Below the pieces are notes generated by a model. That model saw only the letters and a list, made by a program, of their open reading frames with translations, ran no database searches and was not told the DNA's origin. Source: Brevibacillus choshinensis (GTDB lineage Bacteria > Bacillota > Bacilli > Brevibacillales > Brevibacillaceae). Taken from it: a stretch of 64,000 nucleotides of DNA. The stretch lies in NCBI RefSeq assembly GCF_016811915.1, contig NZ_CP069127.1, positions 3,633,001 to 3,697,000 on the forward strand, written 5' to 3'. Below, one piece after another: positions 42,399-51,252 of the stretch. Each line of letters starts with the position of its first letter. Position 1 is the first letter of the stretch. The position numbers and the translations under genes are program-made.

Positions 42399-43226
42399 TT
42401 ATTGCTTTTGAACGGATCCGGATTGGTCGAAATAATCCTCCAGGGTAATGCCTTTTTTCATGATCTCTTCTGCGATCTCTTTCCCCACATACCGCAAATG
42501 CCAAGGCTCGTAGGCATAACCTGTAATGTCTTCTTTCCCTTTTACATAGCGGATGATAAATCCGAATTCTGCACAGTTGGCCGCGAGCCACTGTCCTTCC
42601 GGCGTATCTGCGAATGACTCTTCCAATCGGGTCTTCGCGTCTACCCCGGATACATCCATCGCAAGGCCAGTCTGATGCTCACTTTTCCCAGGAACCGCGC
42701 TATAGGCAGCGGCGTGCTCTGCACCTTGCGTCTTCACATACGTATCAAACAACGATTTTTGTGTTCGGTAGGAACGATAGCCCGAGACGGCATACAGCTC
42801 GATCCCTTGCTCTTTCGCCTTTGCAAACAGTTTTTCAAGTGCACCCGCGGCTTCCGCGCGCATCATCCGTTTCTCTACTTTCTCATCGAATGGGAAGGGC
42901 ACGTTCGGCTCTACCAGATCAGCAGGAACATAATCCGCCGGCAATGCACGCTGTTTATTTACGACTACTGTCATTTCCGTTGCATTGGTCACCGTAGGCA
43001 CGCCATCCACCATTTGTATGGTCTCTTCCAAAGAAGGCCTATTATTTTGTACAGGGCTTGCCTCTTGCTGCGAAGGTGCGCCCGTCTGCCCCGGAGCCGG
43101 CTCTGTCGAAGCTTGCTGTTTTTCTCCTGACAGCAATTTTCCGAGCGATGGAGCTTCACATCCACCTAAAAGTGCTGCTGATAATGCTGCGACAATAGCA
43201 AGACCAGTAGTGTGTTTTCTTTTCAT
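42399..43226 (-). CDS. D-alanyl-D-alanine carboxypeptidase lipoprotein (VanY/M15B family)
   Basis: A 275-residue lipoprotein. ATG 43,226 begins a signal peptide ending in the lipobox ALLGGC (Cys23). A Pro/Gln-rich linker leads to the M15 zinc peptidase domain with SGYRSYRTQ, SEHQTGLAMDVSG (two zinc ligands, His and Asp) and EPWHLRYVG (third ligand His). It would trim the terminal D-Ala from peptidoglycan stem peptides at the outer membrane face. Such proteins are common in Bacillales and do not by themselves mean vancomycin resistance. All catalytic residues are intact. Confidence 0.94.
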   Translation of the reverse strand: MKRKHTTGLAIVAALSAALLGGCEAPSLGKLLSGEKQQASTEPAPGQTGAPSQQEASPVQNNRPSLEETIQMVDGVPTVTNATEMTVVVNKQRALPADYVPADLVEPNVPFPFDEKVEKRMMRAEAAGALEKLFAKAKEQGIELYAVSGYRSYRTQKSLFDTYVKTQGAEHAAAYSAVPGKSEHQTGLAMDVSGVDAKTRLEESFADTPEGQWLAANCAEFGFIIRYVKGKEDITGYAYEPWHLRYVGKEIAEEIMKKGITLEDYFDQSGSVQKQ

Positions 43227-43308
43227 GTCTTGTCCTCCTGATTCCATGCAGACACATACGTTCTGCTCTACCTTACCACGGAGTTAGACAGAAAAAAAGC
43301 GTAGATTG

Positions 43309-44199
43309 TCACACTTTTGGCGTTGAAAGTTTTGTTGAAATCGTCTGAATAAGCTCGGGAAGCCACTCGTCCAGCTCCCGGAATGTGAACCCGGCTGCTT
43401 GGGCTTTTTGGTTATCCATATAGAAAGAAGCCGGAAACGCAAAGGGAGAAAAGTCAGCTGCATCCTGTTCAGCCACCAGCTCCACTGGCTTGCCGACGAT
43501 CTGTGCGATGTTCTCCATTAAGCTCTGCTGGCGGATGGTTCCGTTGGAGCAAGCATTGATGGGGCCTGTCAAGGATGAAGTGCCTACCCAATGCAAAAAC
43601 TCAGCTGCTTCTTGCGCATGAATGAAACACATGATGGCCTGGGGATTCGCGATGCCGATCGGGCGCTCCTGTTGAATGTGCTCGACGTGGAAATGCAGTC
43701 TCTGGGTATAGTCATCCTCTGCCAGAACGATCGGGAAACGAACTGCCGCAACCGGAAAGTCGCTTTGCTGGAAGAAGACTGCCTCTGCCTGACGCTTTCC
43801 CTCCTGATAGGTGACTTTCTCTCTTGTGGCGGGCAAAATCTCGTAGTGGAACGGGTCGAATGCCTCCTCTTTCAGACTCTCATCGGAAAAATCATAGACG
43901 GAGAGCGTGGAGGTCAACACATATTTCCCCACTTTCCCGCGAAACACGTCGCACGCATCCAGTGCATTTTGAGAGGAATAGCAGATGTTATCATAAACGA
44001 TATCCCACGATTGCTCACCCGCAGCAGACAGGGATTCCCGATCATCGCGGTCCAAGGTCAATCGCTTGACCCCAGGCGGCAGCTCGACTTCGGCCAGTCC
44101 CCTTGTCGCCACCGTCACGTCCGCTCCTGCCTCAACCAGCCCATGCACCAATCTCTTTCCGAAAAAACGGGTTCCACCGAGTACGAGTACTTTCTTCAA
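43309..44199 (-). CDS. NAD-dependent epimerase/dehydratase family protein
   Basis: A 296-residue extended-SDR protein. The Rossmann motif near the start reads VLVLGGTRFFGKRLV; the GGTRFFG form is typical of the chloroplast-stem-loop/isoflavone-reductase-like subgroup acting on sugar nucleotides or small molecules. Catalytic residues seem atypical (VLTSTLSVYD region). I chose TTG 44,199, because GAGGTG lies 6 bases upstream and the frame begins KKVLVLGG there; the longer frame would overlap ggt. Substrate unknown. 21 bases downstream of ggt on the same strand, probably co-transcribed. Confidence 0.88.
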   Translation of the reverse strand: MKKVLVLGGTRFFGKRLVHGLVEAGADVTVATRGLAEVELPPGVKRLTLDRDDRESLSAAGEQSWDIVYDNICYSSQNALDACDVFRGKVGKYVLTSTLSVYDFSDESLKEEAFDPFHYEILPATREKVTYQEGKRQAEAVFFQQSDFPVAAVRFPIVLAEDDYTQRLHFHVEHIQQERPIGIANPQAIMCFIHAQEAAEFLHWVGTSSLTGPINACSNGTIRQQSLMENIAQIVGKPVELVAEQDAADFSPFAFPASFYMDNQKAQAAGFTFRELDEWLPELIQTISTKLSTPKV

Positions 44200-44219
44200 G
44201 ACGAGCACCTCTTCTCCCA

Positions 44220-46247
44220 TTATTTTTGCAATTGCAGCGTGCGATCTGCTGCATTCCATTCCACGGTATATCCCAATGCCTCCGCCACCTTTTTGACAGG
44301 CAAAAAGCCTTTGCCGTCAATCGCCACTGCCTTATTTTTGAAGGTCGCAAAATCGGTGCCTAATCCAAGCACCAGCTTCTCTGCCTCAATATAAGCGGTT
44401 CCATTCACCACTCTCATCTGATCGGCCCTGTATGGATAGACGATGCCGTTCACTTTCAATTCAAATGGGCCAGAGGGCTGCACAGCCTGCTGCTCGGGCT
44501 CCGCCGTGGTGTACGCAACGGCATCGACACCCAGAACCGTTCCTTGGCGAGTGTTATCAGCTCCACCGTACATCTTTCCGTTCTCCAGATCATATACGAC
44601 AGCTTGCACGTTCCCGATGTTTGTCGGTTTTTCGGCAAAGCCGTGTCCTTTGGCCAGAAGCTGCAGGATGACATCCTGATCAAAGCCGTTTTCCCATGTC
44701 ACCGCCGGGTACGCACTTGAAAAGATTCGCGGAGCCTCGATCGCCTCCTGAACGTTCATGCCGTGATCAATGACATTTAGAATCGTTTGCGAGACAGACG
44801 CGATAATGGTCGACCCGCCCGGTGATCCGACTGCCAAAAACGGCTTTCCATCTTTCAAGACGATCGTCGGCGTCATGCTTGAACGCGGTCTTTTGCCAGG
44901 CTCGGCCTGGTTGACACCGCCTGGCATGGCATCGAAGTCAGTAAGCTCGTTATTCAGCATGAATCCGTAGCCCGGCACCATGATCCCGCTGCCAAAGACA
45001 TCCTCGATCGTGGTCGTGTACGAGACGAGATTCCCCCATTGATCCATGACCGAGAAATGGGTGGTTTGCTTCACGGGAGAAGGATCGCGGAAGTTCATCG
45101 CAACGACCGGTTTTTTGCCCGGATCATATCTCCACGGATCTCCCGCCTGCACCTTGGAATTGACCGAATCATCCTTGATCAGCGCTCTCCTCTCCTGAAT
45201 GTACCTGTCGTCGATCAAGCCTTGCTTAGGCACCGGATACACATCTTCATCCGCCATGTAGGCTGCCCGATCCGCATAGGCAAGGTGGTTGGCTTCGATC
45301 AAATGGTGCAGGTAGATGGCGGATCCAAAGCCGTCCTTTTGATTGTCGTAGCCCTCCATCAGCTTCAGGATTTGCAGCAAGGTCAATCCTCCAGAGCTCG
45401 GGGGCCCCATCGTCACCACCTCATACCCTCGGAAGGTGCCCCGAACAGGCTCTCTCTCCTTGACCGTATACGCTTTCAAATCTTCCAAGGTCATGGTTCC
45501 GCCTGTCCGTTGTACCGTACTCACAAGCGCTTGCCCAATTTCCCCTTTGTAAAAAACGTTCGTTCCTTTGTCGTGAATCAGCTGAAGGGTCTTCGCCAAA
45601 TCCGGTTGAACCAGCAAATCTCCTTCCAGCAGCGGTACGCCTTGCGGGGCGAATACTTGTGCCGCTGTGACGTGCTTCCTCAGTTTGTCGAGTGAATTCT
45701 TGATGTTGTCTGCCGTTACCCAGTTTACCCGAACCCCTTCGGAAGCGAGCTCGATCGCGGGTTCGATGACCTCTGGCAGCTTCATGGTCCCATAGCTTTT
45801 CAAAGCCTTTTCTACACCGAGCAAAGTGCCGGGGATTCCCACAGCCTGGCCGTTTGTGTGCCGTTCTTCAAAGGGGATCGGCTGGCCATCCTCCTGCAGG
45901 AACATTTCCGGCCTGGCTCCAGCAGGCGCTACCTCCCTGCTGTCAATGACCGTGACCTTGTTTTGGTCCTTGAGGTAAATCATCATGAACCCGCCGCCGC
46001 CCATACCCGACATGTACGGCTCTGCTACGTTCAAGGCAAGCTGAATCGCTGCAGCTGCATCCACTGCATTCCCGCCCTTCGCCAGGATGTCCTTGCCTAC
46101 CTGGGCTGCCGCCGGATGGGATACGGCCACGATGCCTTTTGTCGCGCCGTCTACACCTTCAGGAACACCGGGAACTTTGGCCTGTACGGGCATTGCGAAG
46201 GTGGCTGCAGTGAGAAGCGAAAGGGCAAATAGCCTTGCCTTTTTCAT
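44220..46247 (-). CDS. ggt: Gamma-glutamyltranspeptidase with C-terminal stalk-like domain
   Basis: A 675-residue secreted enzyme that moves the gamma-glutamyl group of glutathione or poly-gamma-glutamate to water or amines and matures by self-cleavage. Signal peptide ends near MPVQA. The autocleavage site and nucleophile is the first Thr of QTTHFSV (about residue 395), and the substrate loop GSPGGSTIIASV is present. The normal enzyme ends near residue 570; about 85 more residues form a domain like copper-amine-oxidase N-terminal/stalk repeats (LKVNGIVYPYRADQM, GFLPVKKVAEALGYTVEWN), an unusual fusion that may anchor it to the surface. Confidence 0.94.
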   Translation of the reverse strand: MKKARLFALSLLTAATFAMPVQAKVPGVPEGVDGATKGIVAVSHPAAAQVGKDILAKGGNAVDAAAAIQLALNVAEPYMSGMGGGGFMMIYLKDQNKVTVIDSREVAPAGARPEMFLQEDGQPIPFEERHTNGQAVGIPGTLLGVEKALKSYGTMKLPEVIEPAIELASEGVRVNWVTADNIKNSLDKLRKHVTAAQVFAPQGVPLLEGDLLVQPDLAKTLQLIHDKGTNVFYKGEIGQALVSTVQRTGGTMTLEDLKAYTVKEREPVRGTFRGYEVVTMGPPSSGGLTLLQILKLMEGYDNQKDGFGSAIYLHHLIEANHLAYADRAAYMADEDVYPVPKQGLIDDRYIQERRALIKDDSVNSKVQAGDPWRYDPGKKPVVAMNFRDPSPVKQTTHFSVMDQWGNLVSYTTTIEDVFGSGIMVPGYGFMLNNELTDFDAMPGGVNQAEPGKRPRSSMTPTIVLKDGKPFLAVGSPGGSTIIASVSQTILNVIDHGMNVQEAIEAPRIFSSAYPAVTWENGFDQDVILQLLAKGHGFAEKPTNIGNVQAVVYDLENGKMYGGADNTRQGTVLGVDAVAYTTAEPEQQAVQPSGPFELKVNGIVYPYRADQMRVVNGTAYIEAEKLVLGLGTDFATFKNKAVAIDGKGFLPVKKVAEALGYTVEWNAADRTLQLQK

Positions 46248-46344
46248 ACGATCCCCCCTGACATTATTTTCTTGTTTCTTCTATTATTATAATTTTCAGG
46301 TTTTTTATCGGTCAACATGTCTATGGTCCTTTTGAAAAATTACT

Positions 46345-46389
46345 CGAAAAAAAAACACCTTTCCCGGTGAAATCTACCAGAAAAGGTGT
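46345..46389 (-). terminator. Rho-independent terminator of the glycosidase operon
   Basis: On the minus strand ACACCTTTTC pairs with GAAAGGTGT around a 17-base loop, followed by a run of nine T. Confidence 0.85.
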
Positions 46390-46399
46390 ATGTGCAGCT

Positions 46400-47479
46400 C
46401 TACGGCATAATGACCAAATTGCTTACAACGGGGCGCTCTTTGCCGCCAGATGGTTTATTCATCAATTTGCCTTTGTAATAAAATGCGCTCGAACCTCCAC
46501 CATCGAGATTGTACGCGTCTACGACGTGGAACTCCTGCAGTTTCCGCTGAGCTTCTTCCAGCGTGACTCCATTGCTCCAACCTTCCCGTCTACCGTCAAT
46601 CACGATCACCAGCAAATCTCCGTTGTCAAAGTGACCGATCAACGTACGCGGCTGACGAGCATTCGCCCACTCGCGAGGAATCGCCAAGCGCTTGCCATCC
46701 TGCAAAAGGCGCGGCAGAAAGCTTGCACCCTGCAAGATGCCTTGCTGCGTAATTTGCTGTTGAGTCGTTATTTTGGTGCCGACCAGATGACCCTTGCTGT
46801 TAAATCCGACAAAGCTCAGCTTTGAGTTGTTGGAAAACGTGCGAATCTTTCCGTCCACCACCGTGATCCCCAAAGGAGTGACATATCCGCTCTTGTCGGT
46901 CATGAATCCGCCGGCATTGATAGCCAGGACCGCTCCCGTGCGTTTTCCTGCGTGGCTGGTCGTCTCCCCCTTGCTCTTGACCGAGTTGTTCGCGAGGACC
47001 ATCTTCAGAGCCTGAGGATTGTTCAAGCGTACTTTGGCCATATAACCACGGTATCCGGCCTCCTCCAGCGAGTACACTTTCACTGTAGAGTTTTTGCCGA
47101 ACGATTGTCCGATGGGATTCCCGAGCATATTGGACAGGATCGTATCCAGGACGCCTGCCGATTTTTGCGTTTGCGATTTACTCGCAGCCAGCAGGTTGTC
47201 GATGTGCTCATTTTGCTTTTCAAAATCTTTTTTCTCTTTTTCCGTACGGTCCCGGATATCATCGATGAGTTCTTCGGCATGATCGATCTGCTCACGGGTC
47301 TCATCCAGTTTTTCGCGAAGCGCTGTCGCCTGCGCATGAGACTGCTCGGCTGGCAGCTTCAATGCCTCTACCTGGAGCTTGTCCACCGGATTGGCCCAGG
47401 AAAAGGCAACGAGAAAGCCGAGAGCAGGCGCCAGCAAAAACGCAAAAAACCGGTTCACTTTACCAAGCACGCGCTGCAT
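46400..47479 (-). CDS. Membrane-anchored phosphodiester glycosidase (NAGPA domain) with coiled coil
   Basis: A 359-residue protein. An N-terminal membrane segment (FFAFLLAPALGFLVAFSWA) is followed by a long coiled coil (about 45-115, for example REKLDETREQIDHAEELIDDI). The C-terminal 200 residues form a phosphodiester glycosidase (NAGPA, DUF2233) domain: AVLAINAGGFMTD, VVDGKIRTFSNNSKLSFVGF, DNGDLLVIVIDGRREGWSNG, VDAYNLDGGGSSAFYYKGK and the closing RPVVSNLVIMP. Related domains remove GlcNAc-type caps or process teichoic-acid-like polymers. It overlaps the upstream coiled-coil gene by 20 bases, so the two products probably interact. Confidence 0.9.
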   Translation of the reverse strand: MQRVLGKVNRFFAFLLAPALGFLVAFSWANPVDKLQVEALKLPAEQSHAQATALREKLDETREQIDHAEELIDDIRDRTEKEKKDFEKQNEHIDNLLAASKSQTQKSAGVLDTILSNMLGNPIGQSFGKNSTVKVYSLEEAGYRGYMAKVRLNNPQALKMVLANNSVKSKGETTSHAGKRTGAVLAINAGGFMTDKSGYVTPLGITVVDGKIRTFSNNSKLSFVGFNSKGHLVGTKITTQQQITQQGILQGASFLPRLLQDGKRLAIPREWANARQPRTLIGHFDNGDLLVIVIDGRREGWSNGVTLEEAQRKLQEFHVVDAYNLDGGGSSAFYYKGKLMNKPSGGKERPVVSNLVIMP

Positions 47480-47978
47480 CCTCCAGTTTTTTCAACGAGG
47501 CTTTCAAATCGACGAGCTGCTTGTTCAACTGGTCAATCCGATCCTGGAGTGCTTCTTTCGTCTTATTGGTGCCGCCAATCGTCTCCCCTGTCAATTGCAA
47601 ATCTTCTTCCAAATTGGACAGGCCGTCTTGTACGGTTTTCATTTCATCCTGTACTTGCGTCAGCTGTTCTCCTAGCGCAATCATTTGCTTCTGATTTTCT
47701 TCCTGTACCTGTTCGAAGCGTTCATTGACATATTGCTGCTGCTTGTCCAAGGTGTGGACAGCGAAGGCATATCCTGCATAGGCGAGGCCTACCCAAATGA
47801 CGATGGTCGCAATTAGCGGCCACGGGGATTTCCTGCCTTCCGTCTGGGAGGGAACCAACGTCTGGAACAAACTCCGAAACAGTCCGGTTCTTTTGCGTCT
47901 CCCCTCCTGCGCTCCATTGGCGGGGAGCTGCAGTGTGGATGACGTGGTCGATTGAGCTCGTACAAATTTATCGCTCAT
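47460..47978 (-). CDS. Membrane coiled-coil protein, partner of the glycosidase
   Basis: A 172-residue protein. A basic cytoplasmic N-terminus of about 50 residues, one transmembrane helix (WPLIATIVIWVGLAYAGYAF) and a continuous coiled coil outside (about 78-170, reading LDKQQQYVNERFEQVQEENQ and QDRIDQLNKQLVDLKASLK). I know no specific family. Overlap with the glycosidase gene and matching coiled coils suggest a heteromeric complex at the membrane. Confidence 0.8.
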   Translation of the reverse strand: MSDKFVRAQSTTSSTLQLPANGAQEGRRKRTGLFRSLFQTLVPSQTEGRKSPWPLIATIVIWVGLAYAGYAFAVHTLDKQQQYVNERFEQVQEENQKQMIALGEQLTQVQDEMKTVQDGLSNLEEDLQLTGETIGGTNKTKEALQDRIDQLNKQLVDLKASLKKLEDAARAW

Positions 47979-48089
47979 CGGCTACCCCCTCCTTTCTTTT
48001 GACAAAGAGTGAGGTTTTATTATAACATGAAACATTTTTCGGCAAGCCTTTTGCGAAAAATTGTAAAAATTTAATCTCCTTCCCAAATG

Positions 48090-48128
48090 AAAGAGCTCCC
48101 TCAGAGAAAGAATCCCCCAGGAAGCTCT
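48090..48128 (-). terminator. Hairpin terminator of the aldolase-like gene
   Basis: AGAGCTTCC pairs with GGGAGCTCT on the minus strand, followed by TTCATTT. Confidence 0.6.
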
Positions 48129-48161
48129 CGGTTCACTTCGACTTGGCCCTAACCATTCCGA

Positions 48162-49265
48162 CTATCTCTCGGCAATCGCAGCTTTCATTTTCTCATCGAG
48201 CACACGGAAGGCATGCTGCAACACTTCTTTTGGAACGCCTCCATAATTATCCCCTACACTGACTTCGAAATAGCTGTTTTCCTCGTCGACGACCAGAATG
48301 GATGCGGTGAGACCGACGCCTGTTTCTTCGCAAACCGACAGAAAAACGGACTCCAGCTTTTCTTTTGACAGAGGCATGTGAACGTGGAACATGTTGGAGA
48401 CAGGCACTTATGGACGCGTTTTGATTCCATGGCATTCATTGTAGAAGGCTGCCAGTTCTTTTGCCTGCTCATGATAAACAGGAAAGCGATCCTTCCTCAG
48501 CTCAAAGTAATAATCAGCGCTGAGAATGTACGGATACAGACTGATCAAATCTCCTCCATGGCGACGCTTCCAGACCTTCGCTTCTTTTGTAAATTCCTCA
48601 TCCCCGGCCAGGATCGAGCCTGCGAGGCCGCCAATGCCTTTGTAAAAAGAGATGTACACGCTATCGAACAGCTCGCAGACTTCAGCTGCTGTTTTTTGGT
48701 AATACGGAAGAATTTCAAAGAGCCGCGCCCCATCCAGCTGCAGCTTGATCCCTTTTTCGCGGCAGTATTGGGAGATGGCGACCAGCTCCTCGTAATCGGG
48801 CAATTCTCCGCCAATCTCCCGCTGCGGAAGCTCCAGCAAAAGACATGCTACTTCATGATCCATGTTTTGCACGTCTTCGAGCCGAATCAACCTGTCTTTG
48901 TCAGCGAACAAGACGGATTCGATCAGATGCAGCTTTTTCAAGCCGTCCTCCTCATGAATCTCCAAGTGAGACAAGGGATGATAAGCCACCTTCTTCAACG
49001 ATTTCTGATCACACCAGATGCGAAGCGCAATCTGTTGGGCCATCGTACCGCTGGGAAAGAACACCGCTGTCTCTTTTCCCAGAACAGCTGCCAGCTTTTT
49101 TTCAAACTCCTCAATGATGGTGCCCTTTCCATATATGTCACTTTCCAGGCTTCCATCCAGCTCTGCTAGTGCCCTTTGCAATACCTGAATATTTCGCGGG
49201 CCATGTCCCGGAATCTGGTAATTGCTTTGCTTGTACGCTTCTGTCAGCTGTTTTGCCATGCTCAT
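48162..49265 (-). pseudogene. Threonine aldolase/beta-eliminating lyase family gene split by in-frame TAA
   Basis: A fold-type I PLP enzyme. The N-terminal part runs from about ATG 49,265 through NYQIPGHGPRNIQVL, FFPSGTMAQQIAL, LQLDGARLFE and the PLP Lys in SFYKGIGGLAGS, to GIKTRP. There a TAA (48,408-48,410) stops the frame. The very next codon is GTG and the same frame continues VPVSNMFHVHMPLSKEKLES... for 81 residues to a normal C-terminus at 48,162. Read together the two give a full-length enzyme of about 367 residues. No indel is involved: one GAA- or CAA-type codon seems to have become TAA. The catalytic half is complete but the C-terminal domain would need readthrough or restart at GTG. 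Confidence 0.85.
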
Positions 49266-49366
49266 CTCATCCCATTCCCTTCTGCTTCCATACCTCTTCG
49301 GGCATCCATTTTTCGAAACCACTCAATACTCTGACTATACACCTTTGTGGCTACCCGTACCTAGAA

Positions 49367-49390
49367 AAAAAACCGCCGTATCGGGCGGTT
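49367..49390 (-). terminator. Rho-independent terminator of the RDD gene
   Basis: On the minus strand AACCGCC pairs with GGCGGTT around CGATAC, followed by eight T. Confidence 0.85.
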
Positions 49391-49397
49391 TTCGATC

Positions 49398-50216
49398 CTA
49401 CGATCCCAGCTTCCAGTCTTTTTGCAAGTTCGCGTGCAATTGCTGCAAAAAGACAAGCGGATCTCCATTGACCACCGGTTCTTCCGGCAACCCCAGCTTT
49501 TTAGCCAACAGTCCTGCCAATTGGGTGGCGAGCTCCTTTCTTTTCTCTGGAGACAGAGAAGCTTGCCGCTGAATAAAAGAAGAAAGAAGCTGCCAATCTT
49601 CACGGGTGATCAAGCCCTTCTGCCTCTCATCCAGATCGAGCGCTCGCCCCTCTCCCATGATTGGCAATGCTTGCTGCTGCCCTTTTTTACGAGAGGGCCC
49701 TGTACTGGAGCTTTCAGCTACGACAATGGTGCCTGCTACGAGATCCCCCAGCCGTTTGTCCTGCGGATGAAAAAAGGAGATGATCGCGCCGAGGAAATAC
49801 CCCATCGGCAGTCCATCCAAAATGCGAAACAGATTCCGAATCGCAGCCGCAATAAATGTAATCGGCTGGCCATTGTCCCGCATGACGCGCAGACTCATCA
49901 TGCGCTTTCCGATCGTCTGACCGCGCCAGAAGGCCTCCAGAAGCAAAAAGTAGCCAAAATTGAATGCAAAGGCTAGCAGGATTACGATGGCGATCGCCAA
50001 ATTTTCCGTTTCCAGGAAAAAATCATGATCTTTTCCAAATATGACTAGGCCGATCACGATGAATACAGTAAGATTAACCAAGAACAGAATGACGGTGTCG
50101 ATCATCAGCGCAGCTGCCCGACTCCCCAAACCCGCTGTCTGAAAGCGGAGAAGCACATGCTCAGGAGTCACGACTGAAGCGCCACGCTCATGCTGATGTT
50201 GCGTCGGTTCATACAT
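49398..50216 (-). CDS. RDD-family membrane protein
   Basis: A 272-residue protein. The RDD domain (about 18-165) has the signature GLGSRAAALMIDTVILF, three transmembrane helices, FWRGQTIGKRMMSLRVM and the closing PQDKRLGDLVAGTIVV. A 100-residue cytosolic, mostly helical C-terminal region follows (REDWQLLSSFIQRQASL, LATQLAGLLAKKLG). ATG 50,216 reads MYEPTQHQ; ATG 50,240 is possible. RDD proteins are often next to SpoIIM-like, MoxR and DUF58 genes, as here. It is divergent from the SpoIIM-like gene with only about 50 bases between. Confidence 0.9.
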   Translation of the reverse strand: MYEPTQHQHERGASVVTPEHVLLRFQTAGLGSRAAALMIDTVILFLVNLTVFIVIGLVIFGKDHDFFLETENLAIAIVILLAFAFNFGYFLLLEAFWRGQTIGKRMMSLRVMRDNGQPITFIAAAIRNLFRILDGLPMGYFLGAIISFFHPQDKRLGDLVAGTIVVAESSSTGPSRKKGQQQALPIMGEGRALDLDERQKGLITREDWQLLSSFIQRQASLSPEKRKELATQLAGLLAKKLGLPEEPVVNGDPLVFLQQLHANLQKDWKLGS

Positions 50217-50265
50217 GTTCGTTTCATTCCCCCTCTTCATAACCTGTTGGACGGAGGCGTCATTC

Positions 50266-51252
50266 ATGGATATTACCTCATTTTGGCATAGACACAAATC
50301 GGCTTGGGCTGAGCTGGAGCAATTGGTGGAACGCTTCACACGCCAGCCGCGGAAAATCAATGCGGATGAGATCAATCGTCTGACCCTGCTGTATAAAAAG
50401 ACGTCGGCGCATCTCGCCTATATCCGCACCTTTCACCCGACCGATGAAGTGACTCTGTACCTGAACCTGCTTGTATCCCGCGCCCACAACCTGACATACA
50501 GGCAACAAGGGAGCAGCTGGTACCAGCTCAAGCATTTCTTTGGCCACCATCTCGTGCAGCTGGTGCAACAGCGAATGGGCTTCGTTGCAGTTGCTGCCTT
50601 GTTGTTCCTCATCGGCGGAGCTGCTGGCTTTGCCGCCGTCCTGGTGGACCCATTGAATGTGTATTACGTTTTGCCGCAAGGAATGGCCGAGCAAATCAAC
50701 CCTGCACAGCTGGGAGAAGGGCACGAGTCTGTGAATAGCCCCGTCCTATCTACCATGATCATGACCAACAACATCAAAGTCGCCATGCTGGCTTTCGTCG
50801 GCGGGATTACCCTCGGGATCTTGCCCATTTACTTGCTGTTGTTCAACGGGCTGTTGGTAGGCGCACTCGCTGGGGTGTACGCGCTAGCCGGCAGCAGCTA
50901 CGCATTCTGGGCCTACATTCTTCCCCATGGCGTCATCGAGCTGACCGCGATCTTTCTAGCAGGGGGAGCAGGTCTCCACATGGGATACCGCCTGCTCGTG
51001 CCAGGCCGGTATAACCGCAAGCATCAGTTTCTCATTGCTGCCAAACAGTCCGCTCAGCTGCTGCTCGCGACCCTGCCCCTGTTCGTCGTCGCAGGTCTCA
51101 TTGAGGGGTACATCACGCCATCCAAGCTATCCTTGGAAACAAAGTATGGGGTAGCCCTCCTGACCTTGGTGATCCTTGCCGCCTGGTACTCATGGGGCCT
51201 AGCGCGACTGCGCCGCACTCACAATGCATCTCTCGACTTGATTTCCAAGTAA
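50266..51252 (+). CDS. SpoIIM-family (stage II sporulation M-like) membrane protein
   Basis: A 328-residue protein. A soluble helical N-terminus (FWHRHKSAWAELEQLVERF, AHLAYIRTFHPTDEV) precedes six or seven transmembrane helices with the SpoIIM/DUF95 core (TNNIKVAMLAFVGGITLG, ILPHGVIELTAIFLAGGAG). ATG 50,266 follows ACGGAGGCG. Its 3' end overlaps the convergent DUF58 gene by 34 bases. In many Bacillales it accompanies RDD, MoxR and DUF58 genes in a cluster of unproven function; its DUF95 core is shared with SpoIIM, which acts in peptidoglycan remodelling during engulfment, but this clustered type is not the sporulation gene itself. Confidence 0.9.
   Translation: MDITSFWHRHKSAWAELEQLVERFTRQPRKINADEINRLTLLYKKTSAHLAYIRTFHPTDEVTLYLNLLVSRAHNLTYRQQGSSWYQLKHFFGHHLVQLVQQRMGFVAVAALLFLIGGAAGFAAVLVDPLNVYYVLPQGMAEQINPAQLGEGHESVNSPVLSTMIMTNNIKVAMLAFVGGITLGILPIYLLLFNGLLVGALAGVYALAGSSYAFWAYILPHGVIELTAIFLAGGAGLHMGYRLLVPGRYNRKHQFLIAAKQSAQLLLATLPLFVVAGLIEGYITPSKLSLETKYGVALLTLVILAAWYSWGLARLRRTHNASLDLISK

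Noticed and set aside
42399..43226. Vancomycin resistance gene vanY
   Set aside because: No other van genes nearby; VanY-type lipoproteins are common housekeeping enzymes in Bacillales.
5935..48410. Recoding of TAA as sense, because two genes have in-frame TAA
   Set aside because: TAA ends many intact genes here at the expected positions, so nonsense mutation or error is the simpler reading.
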